Part shown: in pieces, positions 35,698-46,025 of the stretch | Layout: each line of letters begins with the position of its first letter | How positions within the stretch are numbered: the first letter of the stretch is position 1 | DNA from: Zancudomyces culisetae | Taxonomy: Eukaryota > Kickxellomycota > Harpellomycetes > Harpellales > Legeriomycetaceae | Direction of reading: 5' to 3' | Assembly: GCA_001969505.1 (NCBI GenBank) | Contig: LSSK01000601.1 | Coordinates: forward strand, 1 to 64,000 | DNA: 64,000 nt | Notes under the pieces: generated by a model | The model's database searches: none | What the model was told of the DNA's origin: nothing | The model's input: the letters and a program-made list of their open reading frames with translations, nothing else | Translations under genes and position numbers: made by a program

Positions 35698-36769
35698 AAA
35701 TGCTAGGGCTGTACAAGGATATACACTGATTTGTGATAGAAATATCTACAGTGTGCTAAAAGCCAGTCGTTTTGCCAAATTAGTTTTAGTAATACCGCAC
35801 TTTTGGCTTTCTACCATCTATTACATTATACAATGCTTTATCTTTAGGTTTTGTGGTGTTTATTAAAAAATTTTTTTTACAAAGATATATTCGTGGTTTT
35901 TTATATAACGCTTTATCAGACTTTAGTCACTAATATGATTTAATGACGAATTTAAATTACTACATGAATCACCTATTGGATTTCACCAAGCGACAAAATG
36001 GAGAACAGACTAAAGAAATTGCAAAACAATAGAGAATTTATGTTCGTTTTACGTGATTTATACAAGTAGAGAGGGGGGGATTGTTGCTAAATAAATCAGA
36101 TTATTGTAGAAAACAAAGAAATTTCAGTGGAACAGAAAAATTACAAAAAAAAGGTGATGGATATTATTGCGGTGCCCATTTCTTATACATCGTTATCTTT
36201 GCTGTGCTAAGGACAAAAATTTTTTAACAGTGTGATGGAGGGAGGGTTGCTGATTACGGATAGATATTATAATCGATTGAGTGCTATTTAATCTGTAAAA
36301 GAGTTAATCAAATACTTGATTTGCTGGCGGAAAAAAGAAAACCTTGCCATACGCCAGAAAATGGACTTGGAAAGGCAAATCGTTGTTTTTTTGATTGTGG
36401 CCAAATATTTAAAAGCGGTTTGTGGAAAGTTTTGTAATAATTATATTATCAGCGTAATTAGCACATTACATAAGCACGCAAGTTCATAAACAGATTTATA
36501 GGCAAAGAAATCGCTTTTTTCGGTTTGAAGGATCAAAATTATTGCGAAATACCCTTGTTTTTTATAAGCAAATATTTAAAGGCGAGGGAGAAAAAATAAA
36601 TAAGCCAGCATCAAATACAGTAAAGCATTAGGAAAAGCTAGGCAAAAGATCGTTACTGTAACTAACGTAGAACAATAAGGCAATTTTAACGAAAGTATCT
36701 GTATAAACTAACCAACATAAAGAGATAAAACAGGTCAAAAGGTATACTTGAAAAAGTAAAACAAAAACA
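35698..36769. other. Intergenic, 1.07 kb
   Basis: 3' side of the acidic-protein gene and leader of the CPSase gene. The last 150 bp are A-rich, as expected for the leader of a well-expressed gene. No arginine-attenuator-like upstream ORF noticed. Confidence 0.5.
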
Positions 36770-39700
36770 ATGAATAGACTATTCACCAAAACAGGCGTTC
36801 CAAAGAACGTAAAACCGATAACACACTCTTCAAAACTCTTGAAACGAGGAATTGTACATAGTACTCAGCGGCTAGAACAATGTAAGAAATACGATTTGGC
36901 TCAAAGTAAAAGCGTGATGGGGTCCGGAAGGATGTATAGCAGCGTAGCTGGTACAAGCGTGAATGGTATGCTTCGATCCAACAAGTTCATGCAAGCCACA
37001 AAGGCGGCCAAAAGTGGTGGTAAGTATGTTGGAGTAAATGGGTATAGAGGAGCAGTTGCGCACTACTCAGCCGCGGCAGATGCGAGTATGACAAGCGGAG
37101 GGATTCACAATGAAAAACAAGGTGCTGTTTCAGAACCAGCAAACAAAGTTGATGTGAAAAAGGTTTTGGTTGTAGGAAGTGGTGGGTTGACAATTGGGCA
37201 GGCAGGAGAATTCGATTATTCTGGAAGTCAGGCGATAAAGGCACTAAAGGAATCAAACATCGAAGTAATACTTATCAACCCAAACATAGCTACAGTGCAG
37301 ACATCGCATGAGCTAGCAGATTCAGTCTACTTTGTCCCAGTGACTCCAGAGTATTTGGAGAAGGTGATTGAAAAGGAAAAGCCAGATGGTATCATGTTGG
37401 CATTTGGAGGACAAACAGCATTGAATTGTGGTGTTGCGCTAAACAAGATGGGAGTGCTCGATAAGCATAATGTCAAGGTTTTGGGTACATCGGTTCGGAC
37501 ACTAGAGCTTAGTGAAGACCGAGACTTGTTTGCACAAGCACTAAAGTCAATTGGAATCCCAGTGGCAGAGTCGATTGCAGTAAACACAGTAGATGACGCA
37601 CTTAAAGCAGCAAGGGATATAGGATACCCCGTTATCGTTCGTTCAGCCTATGCTCTTGGAGGGCTAGGATCAGGCTTTGCTGAAACTGAGCAAGAGTTGC
37701 GACAGCTTAGTGGACAAAGCTTGTCACTTGCACCCCAGATTCTCGTGGAAAAATCGATGAAGGGCTGGAAAGAGATTGAATACGAGGTGGTTAGAGATGC
37801 GGCAGATAACTGCGTAACCGTATGTAACATGGAGAACTTTGACCCACTGGGTATTCACACTGGTGATAGTATAGTAGTCGCACCAAGTCAAACACTGAGC
37901 GATGCCGAATACCACATGCTTAGAACAGCAGCGATCAAGATAGTACGACACATGGGGGTGGTGGGAGAATGTAATGTTCAATATGCACTGAATCCAAAAT
38001 CTATGGAGTATTGTGTGATTGAGATGAATGCCCGATTGTCCCGCTCATCAGCTTTGGCTAGTAAAGCCACAGGATACCCACTTGCCTTTGTGGCAGCCAA
38101 GATTGGGCTTGGATGGACACTGCCAGAACTGCAAAACAGTGTGACAACAACAACAACAGCATGTTTTGAGCCAAGTTTGGACTATATTGTAACCAAAATT
38201 CCACGATGGGATTTGGCAAAATTCAACCATGTATCCAGAGCCATAGGTAGTAGTATGAAGAGTGTAGGAGAAGTGATGGCAATAGGTAGAACCTTTGAGG
38301 AGAGTCTGCAAAAGGCCATTCGACAGGTAGATCCTTCATTTGCTGGATTTGATGTATTGAAAGATTGCAAACCAGCTTCGGAAGTCGAGTTGGATTCCGA
38401 GTTGCAAAACGCCACCGACAGACGATTGTTCTATATTGCACACGCAATGATTGATCGCGGCTACTCAGCGGACCGCATCCATAGACTTACCGGAATTGAT
38501 ATGTGGTTCCTCCAGAAGCTAGAGAACCTGGTTAACACCCAGACCAAGCTTGGTGAATACAGTACTGAATCGATAAGCAAAACAATGATGGAGATTGCCA
38601 AACGAAATGGATTTTCAGATGCTCAGATAGCAAAACTAGTTTCAGACAAGGCATCAGCAACAGAGGACACTGTTCGTGAAAAGCGTAAAGAGTTAGGAAT
38701 CACACCATTTGTAAAGCGAATTGATACACTTGCTGGAGAGTTCCCCGCACCCACAAACTACCTGTATACGACATACAACGCATCAACAAACGATGTTGAA
38801 TTTACTGACAAGGGCTATGTGGTGCTTGGTTCAGGTGTTTACCGTATCGGGTCATCTGTAGAGTTTGATTGGTGTGCAGTTTCAGCTGTCAGAACTCTCC
38901 GCCAGCTAGGCCACAAAACAGTAATGATAAACTACAACCCAGAAACCGTTAGTACAGATTTCGACGAGTGCGATCGACTTTACTTTGACGAATTATCGCT
39001 TGAGCGTGTAAAGGACATATACGAATTGGAAAACTCATCTGGTGTATTTGTGAGCGTAGGTGGCCAGCTACCACAAAATATAGCTTTGAAACTGCACCAG
39101 ACTAATGGGTTCCGAGTTATGGGCACAGACCCCGAGATGATTGATGCTGCTGAGGATCGTCACCGATTTAGCTCTATTCTCGACCAGATTGGCGTTGACC
39201 AACCTGCATGGAAAGAACTACGCAGCTACGATGAAGCAATGGAATTTGCCGAACAGGTTGGCTATCCCGTGTTGGTTCGTCCATCGTATGTGCTAAGTGG
39301 TGCAGCCATGAACGTGGCTCATGATGCCAAGGCTCTCCACAGATTCCTTGCTCTTGCCGCTTCTGTATCCCCTCTTCATCCTGTCGTTATGACAAAGTTC
39401 ATCTCCAATGCTCGCGAGTTGGACATTGATGCTGTTGCCCACAAAGGAAAGGTTCTTGTTCACGCAATCAGTGAACATGTCGAAGATGCTGGCGTACATT
39501 CTGGCGATGCTTCTTTGGTCCTCCCCCCTGTAACCCTCTCTGACGATACTCTAGCCAGTGTTAAAACTATAGCTGACAAGGTTGCTGAAGCCTTCAAAAT
39601 CTCTGGTCCCTTCAATATGCAGGTAATAATGATGAAAAACCCATCACACAATGATCAAGATACCACCACTCCCCCATACCTATACAAGGTCATTGAATGC

Positions 39701-40447
39701 AACTTGCGCGCTTCTCGATCGCTGCCATTTGTATCCAAAGTCACAGACACAAACTTTGTCGAAACTGCCATCAAGTCTATTCTAGACAAAGACGTACCTG
39801 CACCAAAAGACCTAATGGCTGCCTCCAAATCCTGGGGCTATGTTGCAACCAAAGTTCCTCAGTTTAGTTGGACCAGACTTGCTGGTGCAGATCCATTCTT
39901 GGGCGTTGAAATGGCCAGTACAGGTGAGGTCGCTTGCTTTGGCGATAACGTTAATGAGGCATATCTCACTTCCCTCTTATCCACACTGGCGTTCCGCATT
40001 CCTCCCCCAGGATCTTCGGTGCTTGTAGGCTTTGATGCTCTTTCGGACATGTCTATAGTGCAAAAAGTTGTCTCATTCTTCACATCCAAGAATTACACCG
40101 TCTTGGTTGATAACCAAGAGGCATACGACCTTTTGCTCTCATCTTCCTCGTCCCCATCTGCACTAAAAGTTCAAGATTTTGCATACACTGACAAAAAGTC
40201 CCTGTACTCTCTAGTCCAATCTTTGAATCTCCAATTTGTTGTCAACTTATCCAAGCTCAAACCACTATCTAAAGGCAATTCCTGCTATGCCATGCGACGA
40301 ATGGCTGTAGACTTTGCTATTCCTCTGGTCAACGACCAAAGATGTGCAAGCCTATTGATTGACAGTCTCGCTGGTGTATCTGATCTGTCCTCCAAGACAC
40401 CCATCCCAGTGAAGTCATGGGAGGAGTATTTGACCTCTAAAAAATAA
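36770..40447 (+). CDS. CPA2: Carbamoyl-phosphate synthase, arginine-specific large chain
   Basis: Single exon, 1225 aa. Residues 1 to about 126 are a basic, Ser/Ala-rich leader without homology, consistent with a mitochondrial presequence. From 127, KVLVVGSGGLTIGQAGEFDY opens the first half, with ATP-grasp motifs and MNARLSRSSALASKATGYP near 425. The second, homologous half opens at VVLGSGVYRIGSSVEFDWC and carries ECNLRASRSLPFVSK. A C-terminal MGS-like regulatory domain ends the protein. It makes carbamoyl phosphate from bicarbonate, ammonia supplied by a separate glutaminase subunit, and two ATP. It lacks ATCase fusion, so it is the arginine-pathway (CPA2-type) enzyme. Early codons are purine-rich and late ones pyrimidine-rich. 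Confidence 0.97.
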   Translation: MNRLFTKTGVPKNVKPITHSSKLLKRGIVHSTQRLEQCKKYDLAQSKSVMGSGRMYSSVAGTSVNGMLRSNKFMQATKAAKSGGKYVGVNGYRGAVAHYSAAADASMTSGGIHNEKQGAVSEPANKVDVKKVLVVGSGGLTIGQAGEFDYSGSQAIKALKESNIEVILINPNIATVQTSHELADSVYFVPVTPEYLEKVIEKEKPDGIMLAFGGQTALNCGVALNKMGVLDKHNVKVLGTSVRTLELSEDRDLFAQALKSIGIPVAESIAVNTVDDALKAARDIGYPVIVRSAYALGGLGSGFAETEQELRQLSGQSLSLAPQILVEKSMKGWKEIEYEVVRDAADNCVTVCNMENFDPLGIHTGDSIVVAPSQTLSDAEYHMLRTAAIKIVRHMGVVGECNVQYALNPKSMEYCVIEMNARLSRSSALASKATGYPLAFVAAKIGLGWTLPELQNSVTTTTTACFEPSLDYIVTKIPRWDLAKFNHVSRAIGSSMKSVGEVMAIGRTFEESLQKAIRQVDPSFAGFDVLKDCKPASEVELDSELQNATDRRLFYIAHAMIDRGYSADRIHRLTGIDMWFLQKLENLVNTQTKLGEYSTESISKTMMEIAKRNGFSDAQIAKLVSDKASATEDTVREKRKELGITPFVKRIDTLAGEFPAPTNYLYTTYNASTNDVEFTDKGYVVLGSGVYRIGSSVEFDWCAVSAVRTLRQLGHKTVMINYNPETVSTDFDECDRLYFDELSLERVKDIYELENSSGVFVSVGGQLPQNIALKLHQTNGFRVMGTDPEMIDAAEDRHRFSSILDQIGVDQPAWKELRSYDEAMEFAEQVGYPVLVRPSYVLSGAAMNVAHDAKALHRFLALAASVSPLHPVVMTKFISNARELDIDAVAHKGKVLVHAISEHVEDAGVHSGDASLVLPPVTLSDDTLASVKTIADKVAEAFKISGPFNMQVIMMKNPSHNDQDTTTPPYLYKVIECNLRASRSLPFVSKVTDTNFVETAIKSILDKDVPAPKDLMAASKSWGYVATKVPQFSWTRLAGADPFLGVEMASTGEVACFGDNVNEAYLTSLLSTLAFRIPPPGSSVLVGFDALSDMSIVQKVVSFFTSKNYTVLVDNQEAYDLLLSSSSSPSALKVQDFAYTDKKSLYSLVQSLNLQFVVNLSKLKPLSKGNSCYAMRRMAVDFAIPLVNDQRCASLLIDSLAGVSDLSSKTPIPVKSWEEYLTSKK

Positions 40448-40771
40448 ATGTTTAAAGGCAAGGATGTGTGAATAAATGCTTTTTTTTCCTTTTTGTTGCT
40501 GTTTCTAGCAATTTTGCTTATTATACTGCTGAATTTCATTAATTTTTTTAATTTCTGTTAGCTTTGGTACTAGCAAGGCCAAAAATTGCTACACTTTAGC
40601 TAAATCTCGCTATTACTTTTTAAATACACGCTAATATTAAAATTATATACCAAGTATAAAAGTGAAGTGCTAAGTGATGCTAACAACCCTGTTTGCTCCA
40701 TAAGCTCAGTTTGTTATATCACACAGAATATCCTTGTTTCATCAACGTGAAATACTAGAAACTATACCCAA
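40448..40771. other. Short intergenic spacer
   Basis: 324 bp between CPA2 and the kinase gene, with an AATAAA-like site (GAATAAATG) about 20 bp after the CPA2 stop. Confidence 0.5.
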
Positions 40772-42594
40772 ATGACTGCTACAAAATTCCTCTCGGATGG
40801 AGAATTACAACAACTTGCCAATCACATTATCGAGTTCTCCAAACGGTAAATTGCTTTTTAACTATATTTATCGGTACATACCCCAGCATTCATCTACTAC
40901 TTGGTTTTTGCAATTTCAACCTTCCTCAAGCGACATTTTTAAGAAACAGATGGTTTTATATATATATACATATATGCAAAATAGAAATGGAGGGAATGGT
41001 CGCTATTTAGTTGGAGTATCAGGTAACTAGCTATCATATAGTTATCATGCTAGAAATCCATCATTTTGGAAACAAACTGCGCAAAACTTTTGTAGAGGCA
41101 CATTTTATGTTTGCACATATATATGTACATGATTATTAATAATTAAAATTTATGCCAACTATTTCTACTTTTCTTTCAACCTCTTTCACTTTCGCTTTTA
41201 CTCTCTCATAGGAATAGCAGGTTCTGGCAAAACAACTATATCCAATAAACTCGTTGCTTTGATCAATGAAGCTTCAAGAAAGAATGGTAAGTATCACGTA
41301 TTTTAGTCGTCATTCCCATCATTTCTTGGTCTGCCCCCATTCATTTTTTGTGTTTTATCGTACTCTTTGGTCTTTGCTGCACTTTGAAACTCTATATCTT
41401 GTAAATTAATGAAGCGATTGAGTTTTTTTTTTCTCACTTTTGATTATACTAATCCCCACTAGTTTCTATCTGTTTGCCGATGGATGGTTTTCATTTAACC
41501 AAAGCTCAGCTTAACGAGTTACCAGTCAGTTATTCTTTTAATTTACATTTGCCTTTTACCGTTTACCAATCCATCTTTGGACCTTATTTTTTATTAAAGA
41601 GAAAAAGACTATTACTGCTGGCATAGACAAACGTACTATTCTATTGGTTATGTCATAGGATCCAGCCTTGTCACACAAACGCCGAGGAGCTTACTGGACA
41701 TTTGATGGCTCTGGTAAGAACATCTATCTGTTCTATCGCTTAGCTTCTCAATAAGATTAATACCTTATTTAATTTGTTAATAATACTTTACAAAAATGTA
41801 TGTTTACAGGGTTCGTTGCCTTTGTCAAGTCCCTGACGATTATTGAAGATAACAAATCAATTTTTGCTCCAAAATTTGATCATAGCATTGGCGACCCAGA
41901 GAGAAATGCCATAGAAATACTCCCAAGGTTGGTCTCAGTACTTTATTATTCATCATGTTTTACTTTATGACTTTTATTATTTATCGGATTAAACATGTTA
42001 TTAGTGTATCCACTGATATACAAGTTCAGTGTTGCAGAATTAAAGGATAGTGATTAAACAAATAAAATGTACATGTAAATATACCAATATAGTCACAAAA
42101 TTGTGGTGATAGAGGGTCTCTATACTTGCATAGACAAAGTTCATCCGTGGTCTGAGCTACTTCCTATTTACGACTGCAAAGTGTTGATTAAACCTAAAAG
42201 CGTATCTGTAACAAGGCACAGACTTGCCACGCGACATTTGAATTCGAACCTTGGTGAGTGTTTACATGGTATCTGTAAATTAGCTTTTCACAGAGGTTGG
42301 TACATACCTCCGTGCCAATTTCTTTTCTGTAAATTCACGTATAGGGGAGAAGGGGTGAGGGGTGAGGGTATAAACCGAGTATGTACTCACCCCTTTGCCT
42401 TTCAGTGTGATATATACACATAAACAGATAATACTTCATACACAACTTGTATTCCACTAAAACATAGCTTTGTATTGATAGCTGATACCTACGAAGGGGC
42501 GGTTTCTCGAATCGAAAACAACGACGATTTGAATTCTATATTTATATCAGAAAACATAGATACTGTGGTCTTTGATTATGTTATTGAAAATTAG
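40772..42594 (+). CDS. YFH7-like P-loop kinase of the uridine kinase/PRK superfamily
   Basis: Eight exons: 40772-40845, 40985-41022, 41212-41286, 41463-41524, 41659-41713, 41810-41927, 42093-42253, 42482-42594 (231 aa). The Walker A motif GIAGSGKTT lies at 38-46. PMDGFHLTKAQL, then DPALSHKRRGAYWTFDGSGF, APKFDHSIGDP and HKIVVIEGLY follow in the order seen in YFH7 and the related uncharacterised sugar/nucleoside kinase-like proteins. RHLNSNLADTYEGAVSRIEN near the end matches the lid region. The substrate is unknown; the MDGFH block resembles pantothenate and uridine kinases. The active site is built across very small exons (38-161 nt), all in phase. Confidence 0.88.
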
Positions 42595-43066
42595 TGTAGT
42601 TTATTTGGCCAGGCTTGTATAGCACTATAAAACCACCGCTAACCCCAACAAAACATGTTCATAGCTGCTATACAATTTCAGCCGACATGCTATATACTCA
42701 CACGTGACAAAGCCAATATTACATACGCTTATAATATACACTATTCTGAGTGTCTATTCGATACACCTGTCCTTATAAATAAGGTTCGACCAATGTTGTA
42801 TATAGTAAATCCGCTTCTTAATCTAGGTGTGATAAATTATGAGCCATTTATCTATATTTGGTTGGTCGGTTTCATAACATTCAATCTATGTCCCTGAAAC
42901 TTACGAGTAAAACCTCGCTTTTATTTATTATGAATACAAGAATACACAAAGTCACAAACAATTCATTTCAATACATAGTATGGTTGGTGTATTTAAATGG
43001 TTCCTTGCATTGCTTCACTTCCTATCTGCTTTTTTTATTTTACTTTTTATTACAACTACAGCCCAG

Positions 43067-43327
43067 CTATGCTCTATGTTTTTTATGCGGTTTTGGGTAT
43101 ATTACATACCCTCTAAAGGTATAGTTTGTAGCGGAATTGATAAATAGTCCTATAAACAGCTTTGCACTCATTACTTTCTTCAAAAGTAAAATAAATGCTC
43201 GTGATTCCAAAAAAGCCACAAAGAATAGAGCAGATACTATTGCCGACCCAACTACAACTACTAGCCATAGAATGAATATCACTGTTGCCAACATGCCAAA
43301 TATGTCTTTTTTCTTAAACTCGTCCAT
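43067..43327 (-). CDS. Possible small membrane protein
   Basis: ATG at 43327 in good context (AAAACATGGAC). It encodes MDEFKKKDIFGMLATVIFIL, then a long hydrophobic stretch up to about residue 50 (one or two spans), so a charged N-terminus plus membrane anchor. Unspliced it runs to 86 aa. A possible 62-nt intron (GTAATG...TTTAG after residue 51) would give a 61-aa protein ending RVCNIPKTA. No family recognised. The length is within chance range for this AT content, so support is weak. Confidence 0.35.
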   Translation of the reverse strand: MDEFKKKDIFGMLATVIFILWLVVVVGSAIVSALFFVAFLESRAFILLLKKVMSAKLFIGLFINSATNYTFRGYVIYPKPHKKHRA

Positions 43328-44198
43328 GTTTTCTGTGTGTATGTGTTTTTATTTCAGTGGTCGTACCCACTATTGTTTTGTTTATGCCCTCATAACCACA
43401 AGGGTGCATATATTTACGAGAATATCTATTTTTATTGTTAGGAAAAAGAAAGTCAAAAGAGAATAGCAGTTGTATTTATATTGGATTTTATGGAGGCAAA
43501 AGTGAAACCAAACAGTTGGGGAAGGGTGGCTAAATGCTGTTTCTATGTTCAATGAAGCTTGTACTCTTTATTTTCCATGAGTATGGCTTGGTTTTGTAAA
43601 CTTGTGGATAAAACAGGTTTGTGGATTTTCATTTGCTTGAAAATTAATAAAATTTTAATTTACCCTGTGTAAATAACGGACTGCATGTTGCAAGAAATAG
43701 CATAAAAGGTTAGGTTGTTCTAGGCCAGATAAGAACCTAGTGGGATAGCCTTTGCCACCTTGTAAAGACCAGAGAAGTTAGTAAATTTAACCACGCTCTG
43801 TGCTGTATTAGAAATTATACTGACCTTCCTCCGAATTGGACTTTTTTATTGTTTCTTAAGGAAAAAAATTAGCTGAAAAAAGCGGAGTAACACGAATAAA
43901 GTTGCTATTAATATACAAACTTTTATATTTTTAGAAGCAAACCTAGTGGAAGAGAGACGTGTTGATCATTGTAAAAGGGATGAGCACTTTTTGTTGAGCG
44001 AGAGAGGGCTCTACCATTGGTCCGCCTTTCTTTATTTTCAGGGATATTTTTTTCTGGAATCATATATCCAGCAAGTCACCTGTGTGAAAAAAGGTTGGAA
44101 GTGTTAAGAGCCAATTATTTTTACAAGTGCACATAGCTCAGAATACCTTTATCTTCACTCCCTGTCATAACTATCAGTAAACCCAGATCATATGGGGA

Positions 44199-44207
44199 GG
44201 GGGGGGG
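44199..44207. repeat. Oligo-G run (9 nt)
   Basis: Nine G after GGGGA in intergenic DNA. One of five such runs in the window. Confidence 0.9.
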
Positions 44208-45254
44208 ATGAAAAGTAAAAAAGAGACCAGTTATGCTAAATGATAATATGGAACACGGTTGGTTATCTAAGATAGATAGGTAGCTGGCCAGGGTATTAGG
44301 ACCTTTACATGTGATTTTCAAGTCTTCATTGTCTATTTCATACTTGCATTTCATAACTAATCATAAAGAAATTTAGACGCCAAAACATGGCCAGCTATAA
44401 CAGTCATCTTTTTACTTCATTTTATCATCGAGCCGAACACAAGTAATTTAAAGACAACAAATATGATTTTTAATAACAATAAAGTCGACAACCACATTAA
44501 ATAAATGGAATTAAATGTCCAGTTAGCCCCTTCTGATATATTATTCAAGTCCCGCCACCCCTTCCTCCTCCTGTCACCCAATAGCCTTTTTTTTGGCCGA
44601 AATTCATAAAAATTACACGGAACTAAAGGGGGATTTGGCGTACTTGTAAAATAAAGGCAATTAACTCTGTAGACTCTAGCACGTTTTAGTTTTTTATATT
44701 TTGATCTACAAAATTGTGGTTATAAACGGATGAAATCCTGGATGTAATCTTTAGTAAAGGCGCTTAAACTAGTTAAACGATTCTCGAATATACTCTTTTG
44801 TAAGGGAAAATGGCATTTGTTCTTTGGAACTAATCTCTGAGTACACGCATTCTCATATTCAAGTTGGAGAAGGGATTTAATATTGAGTAAGCTACAACTT
44901 CCGATTAGCTACTGGATAAATAAATACCATGCCATCCAATTTGCAAGTAGTTAATTTAAACCTAGAAATGATCGAGTGTGTATACGTTTTCAAGCACTTT
45001 TCACACACCAAAGCTTGGTAGATGTATCTGCACATTTGTTTATAAATGGAGGGGAGGTTCAGTTCAGTTATCTGATACGAAAACAGTGTCATTGACATAT
45101 CTCAAGCCTAACCACATTAGTCTTACTTTTTACTGTGGTATTAACTAGTCACACATCTTTAATCGGCTCAGTACCCCTCTTCCTTATTAAAAACGATCTC
45201 AAGACTACTGTTTTGTGCAATATTTGAGCTTGCTTATCTAAACATAGGAATGGA

Positions 45255-45263
45255 GGGGGGGGG
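45255..45263. repeat. Oligo-G run (9 nt)
   Basis: Nine G, followed within 30 bp by further G clusters (GCGGGCGGCTAGGGGGGCGG). Confidence 0.9.
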
Positions 45264-46025
45264 TTGATAAAAGAAGCGGGCGGCTAGGGGGGCGGTGGTG
45301 TATTTATGGCTGATTCTGTATTGACTTATAGGATAAAATTCAACCTGGATTATGCAAAAGAACCTAACTGCTCAAATCAGGGGTGCAGACGAGACATATG
45401 AACATTTATGATATCCTTGCCTTTTAATTTTGTTGGCAAATAAAAACGCTAAATGATGGAATGTCCTGCAACAATATGTAGTTTATATGCTGGGATTTTG
45501 GTATTCCAATAGGATAATGAAATTACTTTGAGTATCTTTTATTACGTAACTTTTCCAATACAAATGAAAGTTTCTGTGGATTTTAATGTTAGATTATATC
45601 CATGAATTGCCAATATTTATATCTAATGTTAACGTGAAATCTAAAAATAGAAATCGCCAATTTAAGCATCAGCTCTGTCAAAAATATAGCGTACATACAT
45701 ATACTTGCAGTTTTTTTAGTTCTCAGCAAAAGCAAAATTCTTTATAAATTTTTTTTTCTGCATTAGATAAAACTGGTGTGAAGTACAGATAAAGCATTAA
45801 CTGCCTTGAAAACGGGAAAAAAATATCTTGAAAGAATAGCATCACCTTGTATCTTAAAAGCAACAACTCATATACATAGGTGTACAAATAATTCCTAAAC
45901 TTCATTAAAAGATATCAAAGTATTTACAATAGGCTTTACTAACCTTCAACAATTAGAAAGAAAACAAATTAGAAAAATTATAGAAGAGTCGTAGAGAAAG
46001 AATAGAGAAAATATAGGTAAAAAGA

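Larger units (their letters stand above)
42595..46025. other. 3.4-kb interval with one possible small gene
   Basis: AT-rich intergenic DNA with G-runs at 44199-44207 and 45255-45263. Apart from the minus-strand candidate near 43.1-43.3 kb, open frames are short and lack motifs. Confidence 0.5.

Noticed and set aside
42782-42792. GGTTCGACC, resembling a tRNA B box
   Set aside because: Flanking bases do not form a cloverleaf.
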